From Trichobilharzia regenti (lineage: Eukaryota > Platyhelminthes > Trematoda > Strigeidida > Schistosomatidae), in assembly GCA_944472135.2 (NCBI GenBank), contig OX235270.1, forward strand, positions 53,511,267-53,575,266: a stretch of 64,000 bases of DNA, written 5' to 3'. The notes under the pieces are model-generated. The model made no database searches. It was not told where the DNA came from and worked only from the letters and a program-made list of their open reading frames with translations. Shown here piece after piece: positions 44,530 through 56,239 of this stretch. A program made the position numbers and the translations under genes. Every line of letters begins with the position of its first letter. The first letter of the stretch is position 1.

Positions 44530-46161
44530 TGTCAATGCAGTTGAAGATTGAACGATCAATTCTTGGTTGTTTGCTCAAAACCAACTTCCCCAATTTTCGC
44601 GGAGGCATCAATACGACAGTCATTGTCTCATCGGTCGCTGTTCAGAAAGAAGTCAGCAGTAAACCGTCAGAAACCTTAGTGGAAATATTTTTTATATGTT
44701 GGTGTAACAATAAAGAATCCTCGAGTCAACAATTGGTGTTTTGGTTTTTTCGTCTGTTATTACTAAGCGTTTCTGAGAAATTTCAAGGAACAGCGTGAGC
44801 CCGAGCGTAGCAAGAGCTGGGCATTAACGCTTTCTGAGACGTGGCTGACAGTTTCTGACGGTGAAGTCAGTTTTCGACGGTTGTGGACCGCTGGTGACAG
44901 TTTGGATAGTCATCGTTCATCTTTCCTGGTCCCGGTCAAGTCCTCTTTGAACAAGCAATATCTGGAACATTTTTTGAATTGGGTCAAGTTCAACAATGCC
45001 TGGGTCAAAGAAGGGACGGAGTGTCTTGGATGCAAACAGGAAGGTAAGTCATGGTGACTTGTCTGTTAATTGTAACGATGTGTCTGATGTTAAGCATGAC
45101 ATGGTTGATGTTACTGTTTCGCCGTTCAGGGATAATAGGAACATCAAACTCCCTAAATTTGAACCACGGTGTTTCGATGGAAACCCGGCTGATTATTTAC
45201 AATTTGTAAAGGAGTTTGAGATCATGCTGAGTAGTTTTTTATTAAGTGATGAATTGAAATTGATGTATTTGATGAGATATTGCACTGGAGATGCTTCAAG
45301 AGCTATACAGTGTTGTGAGTTTATGAAGTCAAAAGAGGGCTACGATGAGGCTATGAGCATATTACGTCAAAGGTTTGGAAGACCTTCAATGATTGTAAGG
45401 AACGTATACGAAGCTGTCAAAGGTAACGGCAGTCAACTTCAAGATGACTCCAAGGCACTTACTGAGTTTTTAGATAATCTTATGACTTATAAGAATACCT
45501 AGATTTCGATGAATTGCATGAGTGACCTCAACTCGAGTTTTATACTAGAAGTAATAGCAAGACGCCTACCTACTCGACTGCAAAGGAAGTGGGTGAAGAT
45601 AAGCTCCCGTATGGAGGATGAGGGTATCGAGCCAAAATTTGATGATATCCTGAAACTGGTAAATACTAGTGTCAATGAATCTATGAGCAAGTTTTCCAGT
45701 CTGTTAGATCTCACCCTAGAATAGAGCAGTCTGAGAGCAAAACACAATCATTGATGACAGAAGGGCCTCAGAGAAGTGGGTATCGAGAAGGCTCTATGGT
45801 GTCTAGTAATGCACATAAACTTAGTGAGTGTAACAAATTTCGTGGTACATCCTCAAAAGATAGGTTACGAGTTGCCAGACAAACACGGTTGTGTTTTACA
45901 CGTTTGCAAGAGGTGCATACAAAGGTGAACTGTGAATCAGTGAGCAAGTCCAGTGATAAGCTAAATGTAAACTCCAGGCCTGACTCCGAATTGTGTGACG
46001 ATAACGGTGTGGTGAAGAAGTCTGTAGTTGCAACTGGTGAGCCATTGTTGAATAGAGTGTCACAGAATAGAGTTACTCCTTCAGAGTGCAGTTCTGACCC
46101 TACAAGTTTACAAGGTATTACTAGTCAGAGTGAAGGTATGAAATATTCAGGGATTTGTGAG
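44530..46161 (+). mobile_element. Tandem unit 1 (LTR plus deleted gag)
   Basis: LTR 44530-44850 (321 bp, AATAAA at 44709-44714). The gag frame at 44996-45502 ends at the shared TAG, and a further frame continues from 45509. One C is missing in the CCCC run at about 45715-45718 compared with other units, which breaks the second frame. It carries the NESM variant found also in unit 0. Confidence 0.88.
44709..44714 (+). promoter_or_regulatory. Polyadenylation signal AATAAA in tandem-unit LTRs
   Basis: AATAAA in the middle of the LTR, where the R region is expected. The same signal recurs in every tandem unit LTR and at 43120-43125 in unit 0. The inverted-pair LTRs have AATACA at the same place. 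Confidence 0.65.
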
Positions 46162-47793
46162 TGTCAATGCAGTTGAAGATTGAACGATCAATTCTTGGTT
46201 GTTTGCTCAAAACCAACTTCCCCAATTTTCGCGGAGGCATCAATACGACAGTCATTGTCTCATCGGTCGCTGTTCAGAAAGAAGTCAGCAGTAAACCGTC
46301 AGAAACCTTAGTGGAAATATTTTTTATATGTTGGTGTAACAATAAAGAATCCTCGAGTCAACAATTGGTGTTTTGGTTTTTTCGTCTGTTATTACTAAGC
46401 GTTTCTGAGAAATTTCAAGGAACAGCGTGAGCCCGAGCGTAGCAAGAGCTGGGCATTAACGCTTTCTGAGACGTGGCTGACAGTTTCTGACGGTGAAGTC
46501 AGTTTTCGACGGTTGTGGACCGCTGGTGACAGTTTGGATAGTCATCGTTCATCTTTCCTGGTCCCGGTCAAGTCCTCTTTGAACAAGCAATATCTGGAAC
46601 ATTTTTTGAATTGGGTCAAGTTCAACAATGCCTGGGTCAAAGAAGGGACGGAGTGTCTTGGATGCAAACAGGAAGGTAAGTCATGGTGACTTGTCTGTTA
46701 ATTGTAACGATGTGTCTGATGTTAAGCATGACATGGTTGATGTTACTGTTTCGCCGTTCAGGATAATAGGAACATCAAACTCCCTAAATTTGAACCACGG
46801 TGTTTCGATGGAAACCCGGCTGATTATTTACAATTTGTAAAGGAGTTTGAGATCATGCTGAGTAGTTTTTTATTAAGTGATGAATTGAAATTGATGTATT
46901 TGATGAGATATTGCACTGGAGATGCTTCAAGAGCTATACAGTGTTGTGAGTTTATGAAGTCAAAAGAGGTCTACGATGAGGCTATGAGCATATTACGTCA
47001 AAGGTTTGGAAGACCTTCAATGATTGTAAGGAACGTATACGAAGCTGTCAAAGGTAACGGCAGTCAACTTCAAGATGACTCCAAGGCACTTACTGAGTTT
47101 TTAGATAATCTTATGACTTATAAGAATACCTAGATTTCGATGAATTGCATGAGTGACCTCAACTCGAGTTTTATACTAGAAGTAATAGCAAGACGCCTAC
47201 CTACTCGACTGCAAAGGAAGTGGGTGAAGATAAGCTCCCGTATGGAGGATGAGGGTATCGAGCCAAAATTTGATGATATCCTGAAACTGGTAAATACTAG
47301 TGTCAATCAATCTATGAGCAAGTTTTCCAGTCTGTTAGATCTCACCCCTAGAATAGAGCAGTCTGAGAGCAAAACACAATCATTGATGACGGAAGGGCCT
47401 CAGAGAAGTGGGTATCGAGAAGGCTCTATGGTGTCTAGTAATGCACATAAACTTAGTGAGTGTAACAAATTTCGTGGTACATCCTCAAAAGATAGGTTAC
47501 GAGTTGCCAGACAAACACGGTTGTGTTTTACACGTTTGCAAGAGGTGCATACAAAGGTGAACTGTGAATCAGTGAGCAAGTCCAGTGATAAGCTAAATGT
47601 AAACTCCAGGCCTGACTCCGAATTGTGTGACGATAACGGTGTGGTGAAGAAGTCTGTAGTTGCAACTGGTGAGCCATTGTTGAATAGAGTGTCACAGAAT
47701 AGAGTTACTCCTTCAGAGTGCAGTTCTGACCCTACAAGTTTACAAGGTATTACTAGTCAGAGTGAAGGTATGAAATATTCAGGGATTTGTGAG
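46162..47793 (+). mobile_element. Tandem unit 2 (LTR plus deleted gag)
   Basis: LTR 46162-46482. Gag starts at 46628; one G is missing in the GGG run at about 46760-46762, which shifts the frame after about 45 codons. It also has a Val for Gly change in KEGYDEA. The remaining gag segments are at 46855-47133 and 47140-47808. Confidence 0.88.
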
Positions 47794-49426
47794 TGTCAAT
47801 GCAGTTGAAGATTGAACGATCAATTCTTGGTTGTTTGCTCAAAACCAACTTCCCCAATTTTCGCGGAGGCATCAATACGACAGTCATTGTCTCATCGGTC
47901 GCTGTTCAGAAAGAAGTCAGCAGTAAACCGTCAGAAACCTTAGTGGAAATATTTTTTATATGTTGGTGTAACAATAAAGAATCCTCGAGTCAACAATTGG
48001 TGTTTTGGTTTTTTCGTCTGTTATTACTAAGCGTTTCTGAGAAATTTCAAGGAACAGCGTGAGCCCGAGCGTAGCAAGAGCTGGGCATTAACGCTTTCTG
48101 AGACGTGGCTGACAGTTTCTGACGGTGAAGTCAGTTTTCGACGGTTGTGGACCGCTGGTGACAGTTTGGATAGTCATCGTTCATCTTTCCTGGTCCCGGT
48201 CAAGTCCTCTTTGAACAAGCAATATCTGGAACATTTTTTGAATTGGGTCAAGTTCAACAATGCCTGGGTCAAAGAAGGGACGGAGTGTCTTGGATGCAAA
48301 CAGGAAGGTAAGTCATGGTGACTTGTCTGTTAATTGTAACGATGTGTCTGATGTTAAGCATGACATGGTTGATGTTACTGTTTCGCCGTTCAGGGATAAT
48401 AGGAACATCAAACTCCCTAAATTTGAACCACGGTGTTTCGATGGAAACCCGGCTGATTATTTACAATTTGTAAAGGAGTTTGAGATCATGCTGAGTAGTT
48501 TTTTATTAAGTGATGAATTGAAATTGATGTATTTGATGAGATATTGCACTGGAGATGCTTCAAGAGCTATACAGTGTTGTGAGTTTATGAAGTCAAAAGA
48601 GGGCTACGATGAGGCTATGAGCATATTACGTCAAAGGTTTGGAAGACCTTCAATGATTGTAAGGAACGTATACGAAGCTGTCAAAGGTAACGGCAGTCAA
48701 CTTCAAGATGACTCCAAGGCACTTACTGAGTTTTTAGATAATCTTATGACTTATAAGAATACCTAGATTTCGATGAATTGCATGAGTGACCTCAACTCGA
48801 GTTTTATACTAGAAGTAATAGCAAGACGCCTACCTACTCGACTGCAAAGGAAGTGGGTGAAGATAAGCTCCCGTATGGAGGATGAGGGTATCGAGCCAAA
48901 ATTTGATGATATCCTGAAACTGGTAGATACTAGTGTCAATCAATCTATGAGCAAGTTTTCCAGTCTGTTAGATCTCACCCCTAGAATAGAGCAGTCTGAG
49001 AGCAAAACACAATCATTGATGACGGAAGGGCCTCAGAGAAGTGGGTATCGAGAAGGCTCTATGGTGTCTAGTAATGCACATAAACTTAGTGAGTGTAACA
49101 AATTTCGTGGTACATCCTCAAAAGATAGGTTACGAGTTGCCAGACAAACACGGTTGTGTTTTACACGTTTGCAAGAGGTGCATACAAAGGTGAACTGTGA
49201 ATCAGTGAGCAAGTCCAGTGATAAGCTAAATGTAAACTCCAGGCCTGACTCCGAATTGTGTGACGATAACGGTGTGGTGAAGAAGTCTGTAGTTGCAACT
49301 GGTGAGCCATTGTTGAATAGAGTGTCACAGAATAGAGTTACTCCTTCAGAGTGCAGTTCTGACCCTACAAGTTTACAAGGTATTACTAGTCAGAGTGAAG
49401 GTATGAAATATTCAGGGATTTGTGAG
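47794..49426 (+). mobile_element. Tandem unit 3 (LTR plus deleted gag)
   Basis: LTR 47794-48114; gag 48260-48766 to the shared TAG, then 48773-49441. Full unit length of 1633 bp. It carries Asp for Asn in LV(N/D)TSVN, shared only with unit 4, so these two units are each other's closest relatives. Confidence 0.88.
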
Positions 49427-51058
49427 TGTCAATGCAGTTGAAGATTGAACGATCAATTCTTGGTTGTTTGCTCAAAACCAACTTCCCCAATTTTCGCGGA
49501 GGCATCAATACGACAGTCATTGTCTCATCGGTCGCTGTTCAGAAAGAAGTCAGCAGTAAACCGTCAGAAACCTTAGTGGAAATATTTTTTATATGTTGGT
49601 GTAACAATAAAGAATCCTCGAGTCAACAATTGGTGTTTTGGTTTTTTCGTCTGTTATTACTAAGCGTTTCTGAGAAATTTCAAGGAACAGCGTGAGCCCG
49701 AGCGTAGCAAGAGCTGGGCATTAACGCTTTCTGAGACGTGGCTGACAGTTTCTGACGGTGAAGTCAGTTTTCGACGGTTGTGGACCGCTGGTGACAGTTT
49801 GGATAGTCATCGTTCATCTTTCCTGGTCCGGTCAAGTCCTCTTTGAACAAGCAATATCTGGAACATTTTTTGAATTGGGTCAAGTTCAACAATGCCTGGG
49901 TCAAAGAAGGGACGGAGTGTCTTGGATGCAAACAGGAAGGTAAGTCATGGTGACTTGTCTGTTAATTGTAACGATGTGTCTGATGTTAAGCATGACATGG
50001 TTGATGTTACTGTTTCGCCGTTCAGGGATAATAGGAACATCAAACTCCCTAAATTTGAACCACGGTGTTTCGATGGAAACCCGGCTGATTATTTACAATT
50101 TGTAAAGGAGTTTGAGATCATGCTGAGTAGTTTTTTATTAAGTGATGAATTGAAATTGATGTATTTGATGAGATATTGCACTGGAGATGCTTCAAGAGCT
50201 ATACAGTGTTGTGAGTTTATGAAGTCAAAAGAGGGCTACGATGAGGCTATGAGCATATTACGTCAAAGGTTTGGAAGACCTTCAATGATTGTAAGGAACG
50301 TATACGAAGCTGTCAAAGGTAACGGCAGTCAACTTCAAGATGACTCCAAGGCACTTACTGAGTTTTTAGATAATCTTATGACTTATAAGAATACCTAGAT
50401 TTCGATGAATTGCATGAGTGACCTCAACTCGAGTTTTATACTAGAAGTAATAGCAAGACGCCTACCTACTCGACTGCAAAGGAAGTGGGTGAAGATAAGC
50501 TCCCGTATGGAGGATGAGGGTATCGAGCCAAAATTTGATGATATCCTGAAACTGGTAGATACTAGTGTCAATCAATCTATGAGCAAGTTTTCCAGTCTGT
50601 TAGATCTCACCCCTAGAATAGAGCAGTCTGAGAGCAAAACACAATCATTGATGACGGAAGGGCCTCAGAGAAGTGGGTATCGAGAAGGCTCTATGGTGTC
50701 TAGTAATGCACATAAACTTAGTGAGTGTAACAAATTTCGTGGTACATCCTCAAAAGATAGGTTACGAGTTGCCAGACAAACACGGTTGTGTTTTACACGT
50801 TTGCAAGAGGTGCATACAAAGGTGAACTGTGAATCAGTGAGCAAGTCCAGTGATAAGCTAAATGTAAACTCCAGGCCTGACTCCGAATTGTGTGACGATA
50901 ACGGTGTGGTGAAGAAGTCTGTAGTTGCAACTGGTGAGCCATTGTTGAATAGAGTGTCACAGAATAGAGTTACTCCTTCAGAGTGCAGTTCTGACCCTAC
51001 AAGTTTACAAGGTATTACTAGTCAGAGTGAAGGTATGAAATATTCAGGGATTTGTGAG
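49427..51058 (+). mobile_element. Tandem unit 4 (LTR plus deleted gag)
   Basis: LTR 49427-49747; one C is missing in CCC at about 49827-49829 in the leader. Gag 49892-50398 to the shared TAG, then 50405-51073, with the LVDTSVN variant shared with unit 3. Confidence 0.88.
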
Positions 51059-52691
51059 TGTCAATGCAGTTGAAGATTGAACGATCAATTCTTGGTTGTT
51101 TGCTCAAAACCAACTTCCCCAATTTTCGCGGAGGCATCAATACGACAGTCATTGTCTCATCGGTCGCTGTTCAGAAAGAAGTCAGCAGTAAACCGTCAGA
51201 AACCTTAGTGGAAATATTTTTTATATGTTGGTGTAACAATAAAGAATCCTCGAGTCAACAATTGGTGTTTTGGTTTTTTCGTCTGTTATTACTAAGCGTT
51301 TCTGAGGAATCTTCTAAGAACAGCGTGGGCCCGAGCGTAGCGAGAGCTGGGCATTAACGGTTTATGAGACTTGGCTGACAGTTTCTGACGATGGAAACAG
51401 ATCTGGCGGATTGAAACAGTTGGTGAAAGTTTGCATAGTCGCCGTTCATTTTTCCTGGTGCCGGTCAAGTCCTCTTTGAACAAGCAATATCTGGAACGTT
51501 TTTGGAATTGGGTCAAGTTCAACAATGCCTGGGTCAAAGAAGGGACGGAGTGTCTTGGATGCAAACAGGAAAGTAAGTCATGGTGACTTGTCTGTTACTT
51601 GTAACGATGTGTCTGATGTTAGGCATGACATGGTTGGTGTTACTGTTTCGCCGTTCAGGGATAATAGGAACATCAAACTCCCTAAATTTGAACCACGGTG
51701 TTTCGATGGAAACCCGGCTGATTATTTACAATTTGTAAAGGAGTTTGAGATCATGCTGAGTAGTTTTTTATTAAGTGATGAATTGAAATTGATGTATTTG
51801 ATGAGATATTGCACTGGAGATGCTTCAAGAGCTATACAGTGTTGTGAGTTTATGAAGTCAAAAGAGGGCTACGATGAGGCTATGAGCATATTACGTCAAA
51901 GGTTTGGAAGACCTTCAATGATTGTAAGGAACGTATACGAAGCTGTCAAAGGTAACGGCAGTCAACTTCAAGATGACTCCAAGGCACTTACTGAGTTTTT
52001 AGATAATCTTATGACTTATAAGAATACCTAGATTTCGATGAATTGCATGAGTGACCTCAACTCGAGTTTTATACTAGAAGTAATAGCAAGACGCCTACCT
52101 ACTCGACTGCAAAGGAAGTGGGTGAAGATAAGCTCCCGTATGGAGGATGAGGGTATCGAGCCAAAATTTGATGATATCCTGAAACTGGTAAATACTAGTG
52201 TCAATCAATCTATGAGCAAGTTTTCCAGTCTGTTAGATCTCACCCCTAGAATAGAGCAGTCTGAGAGCAAAACACAATCATTGATGACGGAAGGGCCTCA
52301 GAGAAGTGGGTATCGAGAAGGCTCTATGGTGTCTAGTAATGCACATAAACTTAGTGAGTGTAACAAATTTCGTGGTACATCCTCAAAAGATAGGTTACGA
52401 GTTGCCAGACAAACACGGTTGTGTTTTACACGTTTGCAAGAGGTGCATACAAAGGTGAACTGTGAATCAGTGAGCAAGTCCAGTGATAAGCTAAATGTAA
52501 ACTCCAGGCCTGACTCCGAATTGTGTGACGATAACGGTGTGGTGAAGAAGTCTGTAGTTGCAACTGGTGAGCCATTGTTGAATAGAGTGTCACAGAATAG
52601 AGTTACTCCTTCAGAGTGCAGTTCTGACCCTACAAGTTTACAAGGTATTACTAGTCAGAGTGAAGGTATGAAATATTCAGGGATTTGTGAG
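51059..52691 (+). mobile_element. Tandem unit 5 (LTR plus deleted gag), with a converted tract
   Basis: LTR 51059-51380 (322 bp). From about 51306 to 51580 the LTR end, leader and first gag codons match the inverted-pair subfamily (30277-34264) and not the other tandem units. Private changes follow in gag (SVTCNDVSDVRHDMVGV). From about 51700 on the sequence is array-type again. Gag 51525-52031 to the shared TAG, then 52038-52706. Confidence 0.88.
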
Positions 52692-53157
52692 TGTCAATGC
52701 AGTTGAAGATTGAACGATCAATTCTTGGTTGTTTGCTCAAAACCAACTTCCCCAATTTTCGCGGAGGCATCAATACGACAGTCATTGTCTCATCGGTCGC
52801 TGTTCAGAAAGAAGTCAGCAGTAAACCGTCAGAAACCTTAGTGGAAATATTTTTTATATGTTGGTGTAACAATAAAGAATCCTCGAGTCAACAATTGGTG
52901 TTTTGGTTTTTTCGTCTGTTATTACTAAGCGTTTCTGAGAAATTTCAAGGAACAGCGTGAGCCCGAGCGTAGCAAGAGCTGGGCATTAACGCTTTCTGAG
53001 ACGTGGCTGACAGTTTCTGACGGTGAAGTCAGTTTTCGACGGTTGTGGACCGCTGGTGACAGTTTGGATAGTCATCGTTCATCTTTCCTGGTCCCGGTCA
53101 AGTCCTCTTTGAACAAGCAATATCTGGAACATTTTTTGAATTGGGTCAAGTTCAACA

Positions 53158-55125
53158 ATGCCTGGGTCAAAGAAGGGACGGAGTGTCTTGGATGCAAACA
53201 GGAAGGTAAGTCATGGTGACTTGTCTGTTAATTGTAACGATGTGTCTGATGTTAAGCATGACATGGTTGATGTTACTGTTTCGCCGTTCAGGGATAATAG
53301 GAACATCAAACTCCCTAAATTTGAACCACGGTGTTTCGATGGAAACCCGGCTGATTATTTACAATTTGTAAAGGAGTTTGAGATCATGCTGAGTAGTTTT
53401 TTATTAAGTGATGAATTGAAATTGATGTATTTGATGAGATATTGCACTGGAGATGCTTCAAGAGCTATACAGTGTTGTGAGTTTATGAAGTCAAAAGAGG
53501 GCTACGATGAGGCTATGAGCATATTACGTCAAAGGTTTGGAAGACCTTCAATGATTGTAAGGAACGTATACGAAGCTGTCAAAGGTAACGGCAGTCAACT
53601 TCAAGATGACTCCAAGGCACTTACTGAGTTTTTAGATAATCTTATGACTTATAAGAATACCTAGATTTCGATGAATTGCATGAGTGACCTCAACTCGAGT
53701 TTTATACTAGAAGTAATAGCAAGACGCCTACCTACTCGACTGCAAAGGAAGTGGGTGAAGATAAGCTCCCGTATGGAGGATGAGGGTATCGAGCCAAAAT
53801 TTGATGATATCCTGAAACTGGTAAATACTAGTGTCAATCAATCTATGAGCAAGTTTTCCAGTCTGTTAGATCTCACCCCTAGAATAGAGCAGTCTGAGAG
53901 CAAAACACAATCATTGATGACGGAAGGGCCTCAGAGAAGTGGGTATCGAGAAGGCTCTATGGTGTCTAGTAATGCACATAAACTTAGTGAGTGTAACAAA
54001 TTTCGTGGTACATCCTCAAAAGATAGGTTACGAGTTGCCAGACAAACACGGTTGTGTTTTACACGTTTGCAAGAGGTGCATACAAAGGTGAACTGTGAAT
54101 CAGTGAGCAAGTCCAGTGATAAGCTAAATGTAAACTCCAGGCCTGACTCCGAATTGTGTGACGATAACGGTGTGGTGAAGAAGTCTGTAGTTGCAACTGG
54201 TGAGCCATTGTTGAATAGAGTGTCACAGAATAGAGTTACTCCTTCAGAGTGCAGTTCTGACCCTACAAGTTTACAAGGTATTACTAGTCAGAATGAAGTT
54301 ATAAAGCCTTTTAAGATTTGTGAGAACGAACCGAATTTGTCTACTTCTGTTATTAAAGAGTTTGAAATTAATGAAGTCGACCAGATAGATAATGGTAAAC
54401 TGAATATTCGTGATAATGATCATGATACTTCACATTTGTCTTTGGTTGATCATGATGAGATGATAGATATGCCTACTACTGCTGAGTTGAACAAAAGTTC
54501 TGTACAACTACAACGTGAAGTAGAAATAAATGCAGATGCAGTTGCAGAAGGCATGCATACTTGTCAAACCGTCAGTGTAATTGATCAGAGTGAAGCCCAC
54601 CTATCATCAGATGCTAGTGCTAAACCTGAGCTGATAGTAAAAGACAGCAGTGGTGGTGGTCTTGCAGGTAGACAAATTTCTGAAAAGCGAGCAACAACAG
54701 CTTCTGATCCACCGCTAACTTCATCAACTGATATCAATCAGTCGTCGTTGGTGCTGTCATCCACAATGAAAAATACACCCATCAACTCAAGTATCTTGTG
54801 CAATGACTATGGTAGTATCAATTCGTTTGAAAGGACGAATATCAATGGTCAGTTCAGTGAGAATAAGCCAAGTGTAAACGAGAGAGTAATTGTTAAATTG
54901 ACTTGCACAAATAAGGGCATTTCTAGTTTCAAGTTACTATTTGAATGCTATTATCTTTGGTGTATATTACTCTGTGCCTACGCTTGGTTGACCAGATACG
55001 TCGTATGTTTTTTCGTCATCTATGTTCTACGATACGATGACATGATCTTGTTACCGTTCAGATTTGAGGATATAGCTGATAGAAGGAAGTCAGCAAATGA
55101 ACTCTGCGACGATTTTCCAGCCTAG
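53158..55125 (+). pseudogene. BEL/Pao-type Gag with one nonsense codon (unit 6)
   Basis: One frame of 655 codons plus stop, interrupted by TAG at 53662-53664 (codon 169), inside or at the end of DUF1759. The downstream part could restart at a Met two codons later (53671). The C-terminus keeps the hydrophobic stretch (FKLLFECYYLWCILLCAYAW and following) and the charged tail. Compared with the inverted-pair copies there are a few extra codons (a VDQIDNGK insertion) and many substitutions, so it is a separate subfamily. The TAG is shared by all tandem units and therefore predates the array. Confidence 0.87.
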
Positions 55126-55127
55126 GG

Positions 55128-55896
55128 CGTCAACCTGAGAAGGGTTGTAGGCGTACTGGTGTAAGTCCTGCGATTCTTCAAAGGAATTCCATCAAGATGT
55201 GATCCGCGAGTTTGTGTGTACTGTTTGTATATATGTGTGATGTGTCATATCATTTGTGTTTTTTGGATTCATTGTGTTTACTCGTTGTTTTCGTACCTTG
55301 TTGTTATTATATAATTTTGTTAAAATTTTCGTCGTGATTACTTCTGAAGTTGTTTCGAGTCTTCTACATCCATGAATGAATTGATTGATGTTAGAGACAG
55401 CAGATGGGTCGTATACACCGGGGAGGCTAGGCTATTGCTGAGAATGAAATGCACACGGAGATAATTGTTAGCTGCAGTCCCACACGCCGGGGAGAAAGAG
55501 TGTAGACGACTGAGGCTCGTATACGTCACCCTTACCAGAATTGAGGCAGAATGAGTGACAAGCGATTGCAGTGGTAATTAGTGGTGAATAGATAAGAGGA
55601 TGTGCGTGGAGTATCGTGAGGTGGTGCTATGGTCACGTTTCATTCTGCATGAGTCATTCTAGCAAGCGGCGAGTGTGTTGCAAGAGGATGTGTCAAGAGG
55701 GTGCCTTTAACTGGAAGGCGCAGGTCGTCATTGATGTGTGAGATTGTGCTGTGGGTATGCTTGTGGTGTGTTGGCTTTTCTGTTTGTTTTCCATTTCAGC
55801 TCTGTCCGAGTGACCCAGGTTCTCGCAATAGTATCCAAGTCGACGTGTTTTGGTCGTGAAGAAAAAAAGGAATGGATCCCATTTTTCGGTGGGGAG
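55128..55896 (+). other. Non-coding 3' part of unit 6
   Basis: It holds a single CGTCAACCTGAGAAGGG repeat core, then sequence collinear with 33180-33894 of copy 1, ending in a purine-rich GGTGGGGAG. An antisense open frame of 101 codons in the other copies is cut to 63 here, which argues against it being a gene. Confidence 0.7.
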
Positions 55897-56239
55897 TGTC
55901 AATGCAGTTGAAGATTGAACGATCAATTCATGGTTGTTTGCTCAGAGCCAACTTCCTCAATTTTCGCGGAGGCATCAATACGACAGTCATCGTCTCACCA
56001 TTCGCTGTTCGGTTGAAGAGAGAAAAACTATCAGAAGTATTATTGTTATTTATTGCCATGACATTTATTCTTAGACTTTGTGTACAATAACCTGATGGTT
56101 GGCTGTGTATTGGTGCAAGAAAAAGGGTTGTTAATTCATCAATTTGTGTCCTGGTTTCTTGGTTGGTTATTGAGCATCGTTCCTGAAAGTCTTCCAAGGG
56201 CAGTATGAAGTCCAGCGTAGTTAGACCTGGACATTGACA

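Larger units (their letters stand above)
42893..56239 (+). mobile_element. Tandem cluster of gag-only LTR elements (one old, five deleted, one full-length)
   Basis: LTR starts (TGTCAATG) occur at 42893, 44530, 46162, 47794, 49427, 51059, 52692 and 55897. Spacing is 1637, 1632, 1632, 1633, 1632, 1633 and 3205 bp. Neighbouring units share LTRs, so the array reads LTR-gag-LTR-gag and so on. Units 1-5 lack everything from mid-gag to the base before the 3' LTR; the last unit is full-length. All six young units share a TAG at gag codon 169. The cluster lies between the left and right parts of a Gypsy pol and has no matching duplication at its edges (CACGA and GACCG). Confidence 0.92.
52692..56239 (+). 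mobile_element. Unit 6: full-length gag-only LTR element at the array's end
   Basis: 5' LTR 52692-53012 is array-type. The interior runs through the whole gag to the stop at 55125, one copy of the 193-bp-type repeat core (from 55128), and a purine tract GGTGGGGAG. The 3' LTR 55897-56239 (343 bp) is strongly diverged from the 5' LTR and, like unit 0, has ATTCATGG where the inner LTRs have ATTCTTGG. Unequal LTRs mean that the two ends do not descend from one reverse transcription event. Confidence 0.85.

Noticed and set aside
44529..44798. 89-codon ORF (MSMQLKIERS start) repeated in every tandem unit
   Set aside because: It lies within the LTR and is repeated only because the LTR is; no domain, and it is broken in the inverted pair.
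44530..52691. CRISPR array, rDNA or host gene family
   Set aside because: The 1633-bp units have LTR boundaries, gag content and polyadenylation signals. There are no spacers, rRNA motifs or host-type introns.
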